A program made the position numbers and the translations under genes. From assembly GCA_029448655.1 (NCBI GenBank), contig JACCLO010000007.1:3658001-3722000 (forward strand): DNA of 64,000 bases, read 5' to 3'. The stretch is from Wolfiporia cocos (Eukaryota > Basidiomycota > Agaricomycetes > Polyporales > Phaeolaceae). Position 1 is the first letter of the stretch. Every line of letters begins with the position of its first letter. Below are positions 1 to 10,909 of this stretch, one piece after another. The notes below the pieces were generated by a model. It was given only the letters and a program-made list of their open reading frames with translations, was not told where the DNA came from and searched no databases.

Positions 1-149
1 CCTCTGCCGAGGATGGCGATGTATCCCCCAGATCTCAACTATCACCCCAAACTCTTTGTCAAGAGCAGGGATGTGCGCAGCAACGAGCAATAGCCCCTGT
101 AGGATAGAAACCCAGACCCAAGCGCAAGCGCAAGGGCGGGGGTAGGGGG
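1..149 (-). other. Leader of a family B retrotransposon, truncated by the window edge
   Basis: This stretch matches the leader that follows the 5' LTR in the two other family B copies (about 25310-25457 and 37122-37270 inverted), including the GCAAGCGCAAGGGCGGGGGTA block. The element is on the minus strand and its ORF0, gag and pol lie to the left of the window. No ORF is present here. Confidence 0.8.
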
Positions 150-160
150 AGATTTGTTCT
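150..160 (-). promoter_or_regulatory. Self-primer binding site of the left-edge family B element
   Basis: On the minus strand the site AGAACAAATCT starts two bases after the LTR end. It is the exact complement of AGATTTGTTCT in the adjacent LTR, about 33 bp below the TATA box. No TGG-type tRNA primer site is present. Confidence 0.7.
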
Positions 161-162
161 TA

Positions 163-859
163 TGACACAGACTAGACTGTGGGACTCACACTATAACCTT
201 ATAGGCGACTTGAAGGAGTTGCAGAAGGTTGGTGAGGAGGCTAGTGGGCGCAAGCAGAGATGATATGTAACTGTGCGAATGCAGAGAACAAATCTAAGGC
301 TTATCGTAGCGATAGCCTTACTTATATACATGCGTTGTTTGGTTACCAGTAAGGGAGCCAAACATGAGGGCGGTCTGTGCGCAGACATAACTAATACAGC
401 TAAGTCGTAAACTACAGTAGACCATGTGCGCCGGTAATGGCCGCACCAGTAAGAAACAGTGTTTGGACCGTAGGTCCATGTTGTGGAAGTGGCGTTGCTA
501 CGTTAGTAAGCCATGCACGTGATAACTATATACCGGTATCGGGATATGAGTAATACTAAAAGCATTGGCATGTGATAACGAGCGGCCCGCTTATCCAATT
601 GTACTGACATAGCCCGGTATCGGGATATGAGTAAGGCGCGTGACACCGGGGGTTAGTCCGCTGAGTCATTGACGCGTACGAACGTGTTATGTACGTGTTG
701 TTATGACAAGTGGACGTATACCGCGTTGTGTACGTGTTGTTTGGTTGCATGTACGTGTAGACGGGCGCTTAGCAGCGTAAATGTCTACAAGGTCGTAGAA
801 ATACCAGATAAATAGGTAAAAATACGGGAAAAATAGTGGCATGTCCCAAATCTGTGACA
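163..859 (-). repeat. Family B LTR (5' LTR of the element leaving the window)
   Basis: A 697-bp LTR bounded by TGTCAC and TGTGTCA on the minus strand, with TATATAA and a predicted transcript start at AGATTTGTTCT. The primer site follows directly, so this is the 5' LTR. The base next to the outer end starts CCGAG, the presumed target duplication; its partner is outside the window. It was inserted into the left arm of the foldback that follows. Confidence 0.88.
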
Positions 860-1660
860 CCGAGCCGAGCCTGGGAGGGCGGCTTAAGATGGCTCAGGGC
901 CTGGCTTGGATCGTGAGCCGGCCGTAGCCGAGCCCTGAGCCGGCGGCTTTAGGCGCGCAGCTGTGGTGTTGTTAGAATTAGCGAAAATGGGCCCTTTGGT
1001 TTAAGATTTTGCATCATTTCACCTTATATGATCTCAATGACCATTACAATGACTTGTGTATTGCTAACACAGTGCGGAACGTTGTGACTACTGTTAGTCC
1101 CTCGTTGCCCATGGCGGTCCGGTCCTGGTCCCGGTCCTCGGTCCTGCCCAAAACATGCAAAAGACCGGACCGGACCGGACCTCACAACACTACTTATGGG
1201 TAATCATGTAGGACCTCGAAATTATTGGCTTGTGCAGCTCAAATGGCAGCACAACATATTCAGAATGCTTATATGTCTACTATTTGTTGTTATTCTGATC
1301 TACAAGTGTTTTTACAGCTGCTTATGATGTTGACCGAAAATCCAGATCTCGATCACAACCCCGATCGCAACTGTAGTCACAACGTTCCGCACCGTGTTAG
1401 CAGATCACAAGTCATTGTAATGGTCGCTGAGATCATATAAGGTGAATTGATGCAAAATCTTAAACCATTTTTGCTATTTTTAACAACACCACAGCTGTGC
1501 GCCTAAAGCCGCCGGCTCAGTGCTCGGCTACGGCCGGCTCACGATCCAAGCCAGGCCCTGAGCCGTCTTAAGCCGCCCCCCCAGGCTCGGCTCGGCCTGG
1601 CTTAAATCGGCTCGGCTAGGCCCGGCTCACAGCTTTGAGCCGTGCTTTGCACATCACTAG
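860..1660. mobile_element. Large foldback element, hAT-like, non-autonomous
   Basis: Positions 860-1091 and 1373-1600 are near-perfect inverted copies of each other, separated by about 280 bp. The arms are dense in GAGCC/GGCTC motifs, like subterminal transposase-binding repeats. The right arm runs on to 1660 and ends in GCTTTGCACATCACTAG, which on the other strand (CTAGTGATGTGCAAAGC) resembles fungal hAT termini. The matching outer part of the left arm is missing because a family B element inserted there; it should lie left of the window. The spacer holds a smaller inverted CGGTCC/GGACCG cluster at about 1110-1185. There is no transposase ORF. The hAT assignment rests on the terminus alone. 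Confidence 0.65.
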
Positions 1661-1665
1661 TTGTG

Positions 1666-2225
1666 TGACACAGACACTCACTTATGACTGAAAATGTAGT
1701 TGAGGGGCGGTGTCGATAAGAGTGAGGTGTAAGAGTCAAGCAGTTGGTAAGAACAACTAGTCGATTGTCGAGGAGAACTATTCTGAGTCTACAACGTACT
1801 CAGAGGCCAGCTTATATACATGAAGGGTAAGACCCGTAACACCGTAGGTAAGACTAGTGATACCGCAGGGCGTAGGGTTATGTACCGGTAATGGTACGAC
1901 CCGAAGCTTGTGATAGTTCTAAAGGTCGCTGACTGAGCGTGAGGCAGCGGCAGGTGACGCGAGTCACTAGAAAGCCATGTGACGTGTGGCAACGTATGTT
2001 GTGAACTCTTTGTAGGGTCACGTGCAGGAAAGATAAGATAAGTCTACAGATAAGACGAGGCGCCATGATAGGCGCTGAGCTAACGTGCACAAGAGATAAG
2101 ATAAGAGTTATCTGCGAGAGTGAGATAAGATAGGACATAACGTGACTTGGAAAGCGAGTAGAACGAGCTGTAGAAAATCAGAGAAAAATAGGGAAAAATA
2201 GGGAAAAATAAGAGAAACTGTGACA
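1666..2225 (-). repeat. Family A 3' LTR
   Basis: A 560-bp LTR, TGTCACAG to TGTGTCA on the minus strand. The purine tract GAGGAGGGGGTAA lies just upstream (2226-2238), which fixes it as the 3' LTR. The TATATAA box is at 1812-1818 and the predicted transcript start AGAATAGTTCT at 1774-1784. It lacks the roughly 45-bp CTCAGTCAGCG duplication found in the other two A LTRs of the window. Confidence 0.9.
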
Positions 2226-2306
2226 TTACCCCCTCCTCAAAATTCAGCGTCCCGATGAAGCAGCTAAAAATGCTAGAGCCCACTAAAGGGTTAGACTTTG
2301 CTTGCG

Positions 2307-5300
2307 CTACTTGCCTGTGCTGCCAAAACCCTTTGTACCTCGTTGACCTTGTTGACCGTGTAAGAGATCGTAAGCGGAGGGCGACGATACATGTTCGTCG
2401 GGATAGTACATCCGATGAACTAGTAGCTGGGCTACTTTGTCTTTTGCCTTAACTTCGTATGCGGTTGATCCAAGGTTATGAATCATGACTTTGACTTCTC
2501 CTCTATAGTCCCAGTCGATAACTCCTCCAAGTACGATTAGGCTTTGCTTCGCCATGCTAGACCGTGTCGCCAATTGTCCGTAATGCCCGTAAGGGAACAG
2601 AACTTGAAGTCCTGTTGAAATTGTAGCGGTTTGGCCGGGTTGGATTGTTAATCCTTCCATAGCATAAATATCGTATCCAGCGGAGTGTGGGGTCCCTTTT
2701 ACGGGATAGAGTGGAGCCGCATCCTTGTCACCGAATGGTACGGCGAATTCCAGATAGTCATTGAAGACAATGTTGTCTTCTACGAAGTTTCCGTACGGAT
2801 CTCTTTTCAGCCATCGGCTGGTGGGTTTGACTGGCCTCTCCTCGTCGGAGTCGTAGCCCTCGGCCTCGTCGTCTACATTGTCCGAGTGCATGGGCCAGTC
2901 ATCGGGCCAGAGGTAACGATCTCCCACTTTCCAGTTAGGATCATCGTCGGGTTCAGCAACAGCAATCGTTCGGTGTGCCGAGAGGTGGTTTGTCTGAGCG
3001 TCGAAGAACCGAGCTTTGTATTCGTCCAGTACTTCCTTAGAGTGCTCAAGGTTTTCTTCGGGTTCCCATGTATCGTCCTTAGACGTAGTGTCTGACCATC
3101 GGACGAGGTACTCAAGTTTCCCTCTTCGCTTCCGATGGTTAAGGATTTCCGATACTTCCCATTCTCTGTCGTCGTCTTCCGAGGGTTCAGGGGACGACGA
3201 CCGATCTTCGGTTTGGACGTATGGTACTAGCTTGGATGCGTGGAATACGGGGTGATATTGACGATATTGTGACCCCATTGTTAATCTGAAGGTCACCGGC
3301 GATAAGATTTCTGCAATCTTGAACGGACCGATATATCGTGGGGCCAGACTCTTTTCAGATGTCTGGTAATCCTTAGTATTAACTAGTACTTTATCACCAA
3401 CGCGTAGATCGAGTTGTTTGTGTCCTCGATCGCTGTACCATTTCCATCGTTCAGAAGCTACTAACATAGCGGCTTTCGCTTCTTCTTGTGCTTTCCATCG
3501 TTCGTGTGCGATGTCGTTTAAGTCAGGATTGACTGTGCGGGGGAGTGCCTGATCGCGGGGTCCAGCCAAGGGGTGTCTACCTAGTTCGACAAAGAAAGGC
3601 GAGTGCCTGGTAGTTTCCGACGCTACGTTATTGTAAGCAAACTCTGCCGTAGGCAAGAGTCTACTCCAATTGTCTTTTCTATACGAATTGACGTAGCAGC
3701 GAAGGTACTGTTCCAGGGTTTGGTTAACCCTCTCTGTCTGTCCATCGGTCTGTGGATGATAAGCTGTTGACATCGAGTGTTCAATGTTGAGGAATTGACA
3801 GAATTCCTTGAACAGCTTTGACGCGAATTGGACGCCTCTATCGCTAATGATCTGACGAGGCAGGCCGTGTAACGGGTAAACCCGTGTATACAAGATGTCG
3901 GCCAAATCCTTTGTTCCAAACTTGGAACTGATCGGATAGAAATGCGCCCTCTTCGTTAGTCGGTCCACTACAACCATGATGGAATCGTAAGTCTTCTTGT
4001 TATTGATAGACTTTGGTAGATACATGATGAAGTCGATTGTAATGACTTCCCATGGCTGGGTTGGTACGGGATTAGGTTTAAGTAATCCGTACGGCTTCTC
4101 AGGTCGACTCTTCATCTTTTGACAGATGTCGCATTCCTGAACGTACTTCTTAACGAACGTTGATATGCCTGGCCACCAGAAGTTACGAGTTACTAGTTCG
4201 TAGGTCTTCCAGCGTCCGAAGTGACCAGCGGTAATGTGGTCGTGGTGTGCGGCTACTACGCGTCGGCGTGTCTGCTCGACGTTAGGGACATAGACCTTGC
4301 CCTTGTGTAGTAGTAGGCCGTTCTCGTAGTTCCAGTCTTGGAGCTCTTTCTTGAATTCCCTTGGTCCCGATGAGAGAAGGGATTGATAGGACGAAGTTAG
4401 CTTATTGTCTTGTAATGCTAAGCGGATAGCCTCGAGTAAGGACTGATTAGAGTCTTCGGCCATCGCTGTGGTTTCATCAGAAGAGGTTTCCAGGGCCCGA
4501 ATGGCGAATTCGGTCGCGAAAAATTCCGGTTTAAGGAGGATTTTATCCCTGTTGTCGAGTTCCACCCCCTCTTCATGATCTGGCCTCCTGGACAGAGGAT
4601 CCGCGGTAAGCATTGTCTTTCCGGGCTTGTGATACAACTTGAAGTTGAATCGAGTTAGGTATAATGCCCAACGTGCCTGTCGTCTGGTAAGCTTTTGCGC
4701 CGTCTTGAAGTATGTAAGATTTGCGTGATCTGTCCATACTTCGAATACCTTAGGGTGCCCCTCGAGATAATGACGCCATTCTTCGAGTGAACGAATAATA
4801 GCGAGGAGTTCCTTGTCATATATCTCGTAGTTGCGTTCGGCTTCAGTCATAGACTTGCTATAGTAAGCAACAGGATGGTATAAACCATCCTTAGGGTCTA
4901 GTTGTGAAAGGACTGAACCGGTCGCAAAGTCGGAGGCATCCGCTGACACAGACTCACTGTCTGTGCGACCCCTGGGCTCAGGGGGATCCATACAGGCCTA
5001 CAATCGAGGCTACAAGGCACCGCGCCAGCGCTGAACGCAGAGGCTCATGCACGCATGTCATACGTCGAGATGGCAGCGGCGGCTCACAGACAAGGTAGAC
5101 GAGATATGGGCCCCGGGCCAGTAGATCACACAGCAATAAGCGAGAAAGGGTTATACACCATTGTCGAGAATCTGAGAGATGGGGTGTAAGCCCGCATCTC
5201 GTCGTATTATATACATGCTTGTGTATACTACCGAGACCGCCCTAAAGTAGTGGTCTGTGCACCGCTATCTAATGGGTCATGTGCTAGGTAACGAGTCATG

Positions 5301-7245
5301 TAACAATGTGACCATAAGTGACGGTACCTGAGGCGCGCGCTACCCTACAGCGCTAACCAGGCGACCAGGTGACCTGCAATAACTGGGAGACGCCGGAGGT
5401 AGCTACAGCGCAGAGACGCGGCGTACGCCTAGCGCCGCGCGTGCGTCCTATAGCGAGGGAGTCCAAACCTGCATAGAGAAAGTCTGTGACATCCGCCTCG
5501 ATCCTGAAAGGCGAATCTTGGTCTGGTATTCTAAGGATTGGCGCAGACGTAAAGGCCTTTTTCAGGTCCTCAAACGCCTGTTGCTCCTTCTCGCCCCAAG
5601 CCCATTTCTGGTTCTTGCGGGTGAGCTGTGTGAGTGGTTTGGCCTTGTAAGAAAAGTCCTTGATAAATCGCCTATAGAAATTGGCGAAGCCTAAGAAGGC
5701 TTGGACTTCCTTAACCTTGGTTGGTTGAGGCCATTCAAGAACACCCTCGTACTTCTTTGGGTCCATCGCCACGGAGTTATGGGAGATAATCATCCCCAAG
5801 TACTCGATGGACTTTTGTTCGAAGAAGCATTTCTCGGGTTTCGCATAGAGGTCGGAATCCTGAAGTCGCTGCAATACGGCTTTGACTAGTTTCCGATGCT
5901 CTTTGAGGTCGTTTCCGAAAATCAGAATATCGTCTAGGTAAACGATAACCTTTCCCGACTGAATGAAGTCGGAAAGGACGCTATTCATCATCGCTTGGAA
6001 TGTGCCTGGCGCGTTACAAAAGCCAAAGTACATAACAGTAGCTTCATACAGCCCCCTATGGGTAATGAAGGCTGTCTTCCACTCGTCCCCTTCCTTTATC
6101 CGCACGTTGTTGTACCCCCAACGGAGGTCGATCTTCGTAAAGATTGATGCGGATGCGAGTTGATCTATTAACTCGGATATACGAGGAATGGGATACTTGT
6201 TCTGTACCGTGATTTCGTTTAGCTTTCGATAGTCGACTACCATGCGCAGTGACCCGTCTTTCTTTGCTACAAAGAAAACGGGTGATGCTATCGGCGATTT
6301 GGATTCTCGGATGTAACCTTTGCGAAGTTCTTCGTCAATCCACTCGTCTAAGGAGTTTTGTTGAAGCTTAGACATTGGGTAACGTTTTACGGGTTTCGGC
6401 AGTGTTGCGCCTTCGACAAAGTCAATGGCGTGGTCATAGTCCTTGCGGACAGGCATCCGCTCTGAAGCCTTGTGACTGAACACTGTCGGACCAAACTCAT
6501 GATACTCTTTAGGGACTAACGATCTCCACTTTTCAGTTGAAGACGAGTCTAAGGATTCTTCATCCTTTTCGAGTATCTCTGCTACAAGTTGAGCTAGAGT
6601 TTTGTTGTCTTCGTTATCTAGCTGCGATAGCCAGTTAACGAAGGGGTTGTCGGAATCTCCTTCTCCTAGTGTGTCCAAAGGGAGATCCCATATACTGACC
6701 ACTTTGTCAGGGAGTTCATCTGCCTCCTCCTCCGACGGTTTGGCGGGCCTTTGCCTTTTAGCAGCATGTATACATTTTCCTTCTTTCGTGCACCGGTCAT
6801 AAGATATCGTTCCTGCACTCCAATCGAAGTGCGGGTTATGAAGTGTGAACCATTCGTACCCTAGTATAAGATCTTGACCACTTAGTTTAGTTACGGCGAG
6901 ACCGATAGTCTCTTTATGAATGCCGTGGACCATGAAGGCCTTAACTAAAGTGTCGATTTTTCCCGCTTTGTTGTAGGTGCCGTCTGCATTATGTACGTTA
7001 ATGACTGGGCGAAGCGGTTGGGTTAACAGGTTGTGGGTGGCGACGAAGTCGGAATTAATGACGCTGATTTGAGCGCCACTATCTACAAGCGCTGTAGCCT
7101 GTACTTTCTTTCCATATACCCAGAGATCCACGTTAATCTTGAAAGATGTAAACGTGTCGCGCGATTGATTATGATAAATATGATTGATCTCTGCAGTGGG
7201 TATAATACAACTACGCTCGGTCATCGTACATGGACAGGCCGTCAC
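2307..7245 (-). CDS. pol: Family A Pol polyprotein: PR-RT-RNaseH-IN-chromodomain-dUTPase, split by a solo LTR
   Basis: Domains in order: aspartic protease with D-S-G near 7070-7100; reverse transcriptase with YLDD near 5935; RNase H, into which the LTR at 4944-5491 has inserted (target duplication TCCGC on both sides); integrase HHCC zinc domain at about 4100-4260 and catalytic D, D and E near 4035, 3830 and 3725; chromodomain at about 3050-3170; dUTPase to the C-terminus (2307-2700) with all five trimeric dUTPase motifs (SAGYDIYA, RSSMA, GGVIDWDYRGEV, KDKVAQL, KGFGSTG). Without the LTR the frame is continuous. The first ATG codon is at 7224, but the frame abuts the gag stop and is offset by -1, so expression as a Gag-Pol product is likely. 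The chromodomain predicts targeting to modified chromatin. Inactive as it stands because of the LTR. Confidence 0.9.
4944..5491 (-). repeat. Solo LTR, family C
   Basis: A 548-bp LTR inserted in the RNase H part of family A pol. Both ends have the family form (TGTCACAG, TGTGTCA on the minus strand) and it is flanked by perfect 5-bp duplications TCCGC (4939-4943 and 5492-5496). It contains ATCTCTCAGAT below a TATATAA box, the same putative transcript start as the tandem C element at 12352. The U5 end can fold into a CACAGAC/GTCTGTG hairpin. Confidence 0.92.
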
Positions 7246-9152
7246 ATACGATCGTAGTAAAAATCCGAAGTATATTTTTTCTTTAAGAGCCTCTTCGGCG
7301 GCTCCGAGAGGGTGGACTGGTGAACGATAACACCAGTTGTGTCGGGGACGGTATCCTTGTCGGCGTCCGAGTCCGTGCCCGCGACCTCCTCGATATGCGC
7401 GCGGGTGAGCGTCCCCACGGTGGATGTGGTGGCACTCTGCCCCTCGTCGTTGTCCTCCTCGTCTGTCTCATATCTCTCAATGATGCGGACGAATCGGCGC
7501 TTCTTGCCGTCGTTAGCAGGTGCCGGCCTGCTCGACGTTGATGATGTGTTTGATGACGACCCGGCTGTCGTCTTTGGCGCAGAGGGGGCGGTTCCCTTCG
7601 GCTGGCCCTTCCACTTGCAATCGGTCCAGCCGGTCGTACAGTTGTCGCGACCGCACTGGGCGCACTTGTGGGGGGGAGAGACTAGAATTCTCTTCCCGTC
7701 CTTCAGTACGCGCCACGATGCATCGGGCCTTGCGTTGTCGGGCAAACTCTGCCCCGCCTTCTTCGCCTTGTTGCCCCCACCGCTGGCGGTCTTTTCAGAT
7801 CCGCTGGTTTGGGACGTAGTGATAGTGGCGGCCTTCTTGCCGCCCGAGCTAACCTCCGCCTTCTTCGTCTCCTTCTTCCCGTCTTCGAAGATACTCCCGG
7901 TAATAGCGTCGGGGTACGCGTCCTTGTAGAACTCGATTGCCATATCGAGATATTTCTCCCACTCGGTGGGGGCAGGGTGCTTGATAATCTTCAACATCGA
8001 GAAGCCATCGCGTACCTTTTCGGGTAACGCGTCCTTAAGCTCCTCCAGCACCGTCGAGTTCTCGGACTTCGCCGCTTTGACAAGTTGGCGAAGTCTCTCC
8101 GCGTACGTGAAGAAGTTGGCTTTCGCCTTCTTCTTTCCCTCGTCGCCGAAATACCCTTTGATTTCCTTACGGGCCACCTCCTGGTCCGTCTTCTTCCCGT
8201 AGACGCGCTCCATGTCGTCCTCAAACTCCTTCCACGTTCCCAGGGACTTCGTTACGTCTACCGAGTCCCTAATCCTCTTTTCCTGGTATTGGAAAGCCGA
8301 CCCTGATAGACGCTGCAGGGCCTCGACGATCTGCTCCCGCTCCTGGTAGATTTTTGCTACCGAGAAGTACATGATGCACTTCTGGAGCCATTCCTTCACC
8401 GGGATCTTAGATCCATCGCCGGTAAAGGTTGGGGGGGGCGTCGCCTTGGGGCGAAGAGGTGCTACTCCAGCAGGAGCAGCGGCGGCGGTGGTGGAAGCGG
8501 AGGCGGCTGTCGTTGTGGCAGCAGCCTCGAGTTTGGCGAGGCGATCGGCAAGATCGCGCGTGGTCGTGGACTCCAATTTTCGGAGTCTGGTGAGGGCGGA
8601 GTCGAGGTCATCTCGGGCCGACTTGACCCGGTTTTCCGATGCTGTCAGGCGCGCCTCCAGGAATCTGGTGTACTGGCGGTGCTCGTCTGCCCTGTGAAGG
8701 ACGAGACGTAGCCTGGAATCGAGAGCATATCGGAACCGACGAATTTCCTCGTCTGTGTACCTCGCTGCGACGTTCGCGTTCTCGTTCATGAAGTTTAGAC
8801 AGAGCTGGAAGGTCTGCCTAAGGGCGGCATGCTCTGCTTCGGGTATAGACTCGAAAGCATCTTCGGCCACCTCATATTCCTCCCTGACGGGTAGGACCTC
8901 CTGACTCTCGAACTCTAGGGCCGTGTACTCGCCGAAGATCGGCGGTAGCTGCTCGTTCCCTACTACGGGACCCGAGAAATGAGATGGCCAGAGCTCAGAC
9001 GGGGGGAGTCTGGGGCGAGGGGCTGAGCGGGGAGCGGGCGTCCGTGGTGGACGTGAGACGGGTGTGGGGGAGGTGGTTCGCTCCGGGGTGTGCACAGGTG
9101 AGTTGACCGCGGTGCGGGAACCGGAAGCTTCGGGTTGGGGTGTGTGCGACAT
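7242..9152 (-). CDS. gag: Family A Gag
   Basis: A capsid-nucleocapsid precursor of about 636 residues. The start is the ATG at 9152; the upstream in-frame GTG at 9173 is not needed. The N-terminus is Pro/Ser-rich, followed by a predicted coiled coil, an Ala-rich linker and a retrotransposon gag core (WLQKCIMYF ... WKEFEDDMERVYG) that aligns with the Gags of families B and D. Near the C-terminus there is a Cys cluster CX2CX4CX6C (about 7610-7670) instead of the usual CCHC knuckle. It ends ...ATG TGA, and pol continues in the -1 frame at the same site. It is uninterrupted. Confidence 0.88.
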   Translation of the reverse strand: MSHTPQPEASGSRTAVNSPVHTPERTTSPTPVSRPPRTPAPRSAPRPRLPPSELWPSHFSGPVVGNEQLPPIFGEYTALEFESQEVLPVREEYEVAEDAFESIPEAEHAALRQTFQLCLNFMNENANVAARYTDEEIRRFRYALDSRLRLVLHRADEHRQYTRFLEARLTASENRVKSARDDLDSALTRLRKLESTTTRDLADRLAKLEAAATTTAASASTTAAAAPAGVAPLRPKATPPPTFTGDGSKIPVKEWLQKCIMYFSVAKIYQEREQIVEALQRLSGSAFQYQEKRIRDSVDVTKSLGTWKEFEDDMERVYGKKTDQEVARKEIKGYFGDEGKKKAKANFFTYAERLRQLVKAAKSENSTVLEELKDALPEKVRDGFSMLKIIKHPAPTEWEKYLDMAIEFYKDAYPDAITGSIFEDGKKETKKAEVSSGGKKAATITTSQTSGSEKTASGGGNKAKKAGQSLPDNARPDASWRVLKDGKRILVSPPHKCAQCGRDNCTTGWTDCKWKGQPKGTAPSAPKTTAGSSSNTSSTSSRPAPANDGKKRRFVRIIERYETDEEDNDEGQSATTSTVGTLTRAHIEEVAGTDSDADKDTVPDTTGVIVHQSTLSEPPKRLLKKKYTSDFYYDRM

Positions 9153-9342
9153 GGCTAAAAACCTGGTAAGCACTTGTTTGATAAAGCGCGGGACAGCCTG
9201 TAAAAGGAGGAGAACCGAGAAAAAGCTACGTAATTACTAAAAATTATCTACTGCCATGTGTTGTGCCTTTCTTGAGTGCGAGCTTGAAGTCACACGATAA
9301 GAAGCGTAGAGCAAGACCCCTTCTCAGCTGGTCTGCGAGGGT

Positions 9343-10245
9343 TTACATTTGGTGGACCGGGAACCATACATTGAGGGCATTGAGGCCCCGTATTATACGC
9401 TGTATGTGCTCCCTATCTACGCTAGGATATCCAACCATAAAGTTCCCTATGATCTTGCAGTTCTTAACTAACAAGCGCATTTGCTTGTTATCGATCCGAT
9501 CCATAAGGACCGCCTCGATGAAACCCTTACAGACTGTCTGGAGGTCCCGTATGAGGTTGGTTACCTCATATGTGGGATGACCGTTGCAGAGATCGGCATT
9601 CGCCACGATGCAAGTGTACACCGAGGAAAGTACCTTCGCGGTCTCCAGGAGCGTGGGTATTACCTTGGCACCCCAATCGAACTTCTTCTCCGTGCAGGAG
9701 ATGTCGAAGACGTTGAAGTCTCGAGGGATGTCGTAGAGGCGTCTTTCAGCCCATTCGGCCCACGGCAAGCGGACGAGGTCGACGATTTTTTGAAGTTCGT
9801 CGGGCGTGAGGATGCGGTTCATAAGAGACTGATCGGGGGGTGGAGGCGCGCGTTGGGTGCGGGAAGCGGCGTCGGCCTCGACATGGCGAGCTACTTCGGC
9901 TTCTTCCTCTAAGCGTCGCTCGCGGGCGCGCTTAGCAGAAAGGGCCGCGTACTCTCGCATGGCCTTGGCTTCTTCCTCCGCGATCTGCTGGTTCCTTGTT
10001 TTGATGGCAACGGGGCCGAGGCGAGGCCCGTGATACTTGGGCTTCCGGATGAGGTCTTCTACCTCCTTTCGGCTCTTGGACGGAATGTTCCAGAGCTCCG
10101 GTTTGCCGTTAGCCGCGTTGGTAACGACCATCTTGTCCGGCATCTTGCCGGTGTCACCCTTCTGCTTCTGCTTCTTGACAATCGGGCCGGCCCTCAGGCG
10201 CGCCTCGACCATCTTGATGGACTTCTCTTGTCGCTCGGCAGGCAT
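9343..10245 (-). CDS. ORF0 of family A: conserved protein upstream of gag, unknown function
   Basis: A 300-residue protein starting MPAERQEK, about 190 bp upstream of gag on the same strand. It has a basic N-terminus, an L-W-N-I-P motif near residue 51, a long charged Ala/Glu/Arg-rich region likely to be coiled coil (about 80-130), then a C-terminal domain with the pattern R-I-D-N-K-Q-M-R followed by K-I-I-G-N. The same layout and C-terminal motif occur in the ORFs at 23526-24425, 38154-40153 and 56568-57548, at the same place in their elements. I recognise no enzyme motif, signal peptide or membrane segment. It is not a Gag duplicate: it has no gag core or zinc knuckle. That it is translated is inferred from conservation across divergent families. 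Confidence 0.75.
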   Translation of the reverse strand: MPAERQEKSIKMVEARLRAGPIVKKQKQKGDTGKMPDKMVVTNAANGKPELWNIPSKSRKEVEDLIRKPKYHGPRLGPVAIKTRNQQIAEEEAKAMREYAALSAKRARERRLEEEAEVARHVEADAASRTQRAPPPPDQSLMNRILTPDELQKIVDLVRLPWAEWAERRLYDIPRDFNVFDISCTEKKFDWGAKVIPTLLETAKVLSSVYTCIVANADLCNGHPTYEVTNLIRDLQTVCKGFIEAVLMDRIDNKQMRLLVKNCKIIGNFMVGYPSVDREHIQRIIRGLNALNVWFPVHQM

Positions 10246-10850
10246 GGCTGTGTAACTACGTGAGAAAGCTTGTACTAAATAACTACGTAAAAAGTCCGGG
10301 AACGGCCGTTCTTGATGCGGTAAGGTGTCATGTCGGTGTGTCGACGACGGCGTGCATTTCTCTCATACACGTCCGGAGTGGAAGATACAACGGGTCCCGC
10401 TTCCCTTGCGGTCCCGGTAACAGGCCAGATTAGGGTATTACACCCATGGTGGCTAGCCGCAGCGCTCCCAAACGTCCACCGCAGGCAAGCTAGCCGCCGC
10501 TGAGAAGCGGTGACCGGGAGATCCCGTTAGGGTTCAATCCCATGTGGTCATTAGGCCGGCAAGCCGGGTTTTAGTCTGGTTCCCGAAGGAACGAGGCTGT
10601 GTCCTTACGTCTGGACAATAAACGTGTTACTAAGTAACGGGGATAGGTCTGGGGCATCGCCCATGTCTAATCCACCGCCGCTGTTCACATTAACGGCCCT
10701 TTGCAGGTGCCGCTAATAACCTATTGAATGGCTGGTCGTCGCCATGTATCCCCCAGATCCCAATACAAAAAATACCTGTAAAGGGAAGACACCAAACCGC
10801 CGGCCTAAAAACACAAATCCCCAGGGCCCAAAGGCCGGGGGGCGATGAAA
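10246..10850 (-). other. Leader of family A between primer site and ORF0
   Basis: About 600 bp with no ORF worth naming. Parts recall the family B and D leaders (the GTATCCCCCAGATC block at 10746-10759 occurs in the B leaders), so some leader structure may be shared. Confidence 0.6.
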
Positions 10851-10861
10851 AGAATAGTTCT
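10851..10861 (-). promoter_or_regulatory. Self-primer binding site of family A
   Basis: AGAACTATTCT on the minus strand, two bases after the LTR end. It is the exact complement of AGAATAGTTCT in the A LTR, 34 bp downstream of the start of TATATAA. Confidence 0.75.
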
Positions 10862-10863
10862 AA

Positions 10864-10909
10864 TGACACAGACACTCACTTATGACTGAAAATGTAGTTG
10901 AGGGGCGGT
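10864..10909 (-). repeat. Remnant of family A 5' LTR, cut by a family B insertion
   Basis: The last 46 bp of an A LTR, identical to the matching part of the 3' LTR at 1666. It ends at the family B copy starting at 10910. The final five bases (plus strand GCGGT, minus strand ACCGC) are a target duplication whose partner ACCGC sits at 36407-36411, next to the other B copy. Confidence 0.88.

Larger units (their letters stand above)
1666..10909 (-). mobile_element. Family A Ty3/gypsy chromovirus, near full length
   Basis: Order on the minus strand: remnant of the 5' LTR (10864-10909), self-primer site, leader, ORF0, gag, pol with chromodomain and dUTPase, purine tract, 3' LTR (1666-2225). All reading frames are open apart from one clean solo LTR insertion at 4944-5491. 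The 5' LTR is cut after 46 bp by the family B insertion at 10910. The base 5-mer outside the 3' LTR is TTGTG (1661-1665). The continuation of the 5' LTR appears to be the fragment at 35849-36411, in inverted orientation. Confidence 0.88.

Noticed and set aside
1093..1372. Transposase gene inside the foldback
   Set aside because: The spacer is only about 280 bp and holds no supportable ORF.
7339..7929. 196-codon ORF on the plus strand opposite family A gag
   Set aside because: Shadow of the gag frame in a low-stop, biased-codon region.
1666..10909. Endogenous retrovirus or other viral origin because of the dUTPase
   Set aside because: No envelope gene; the chromodomain integrase and RT order mark a fungal Ty3/gypsy element.
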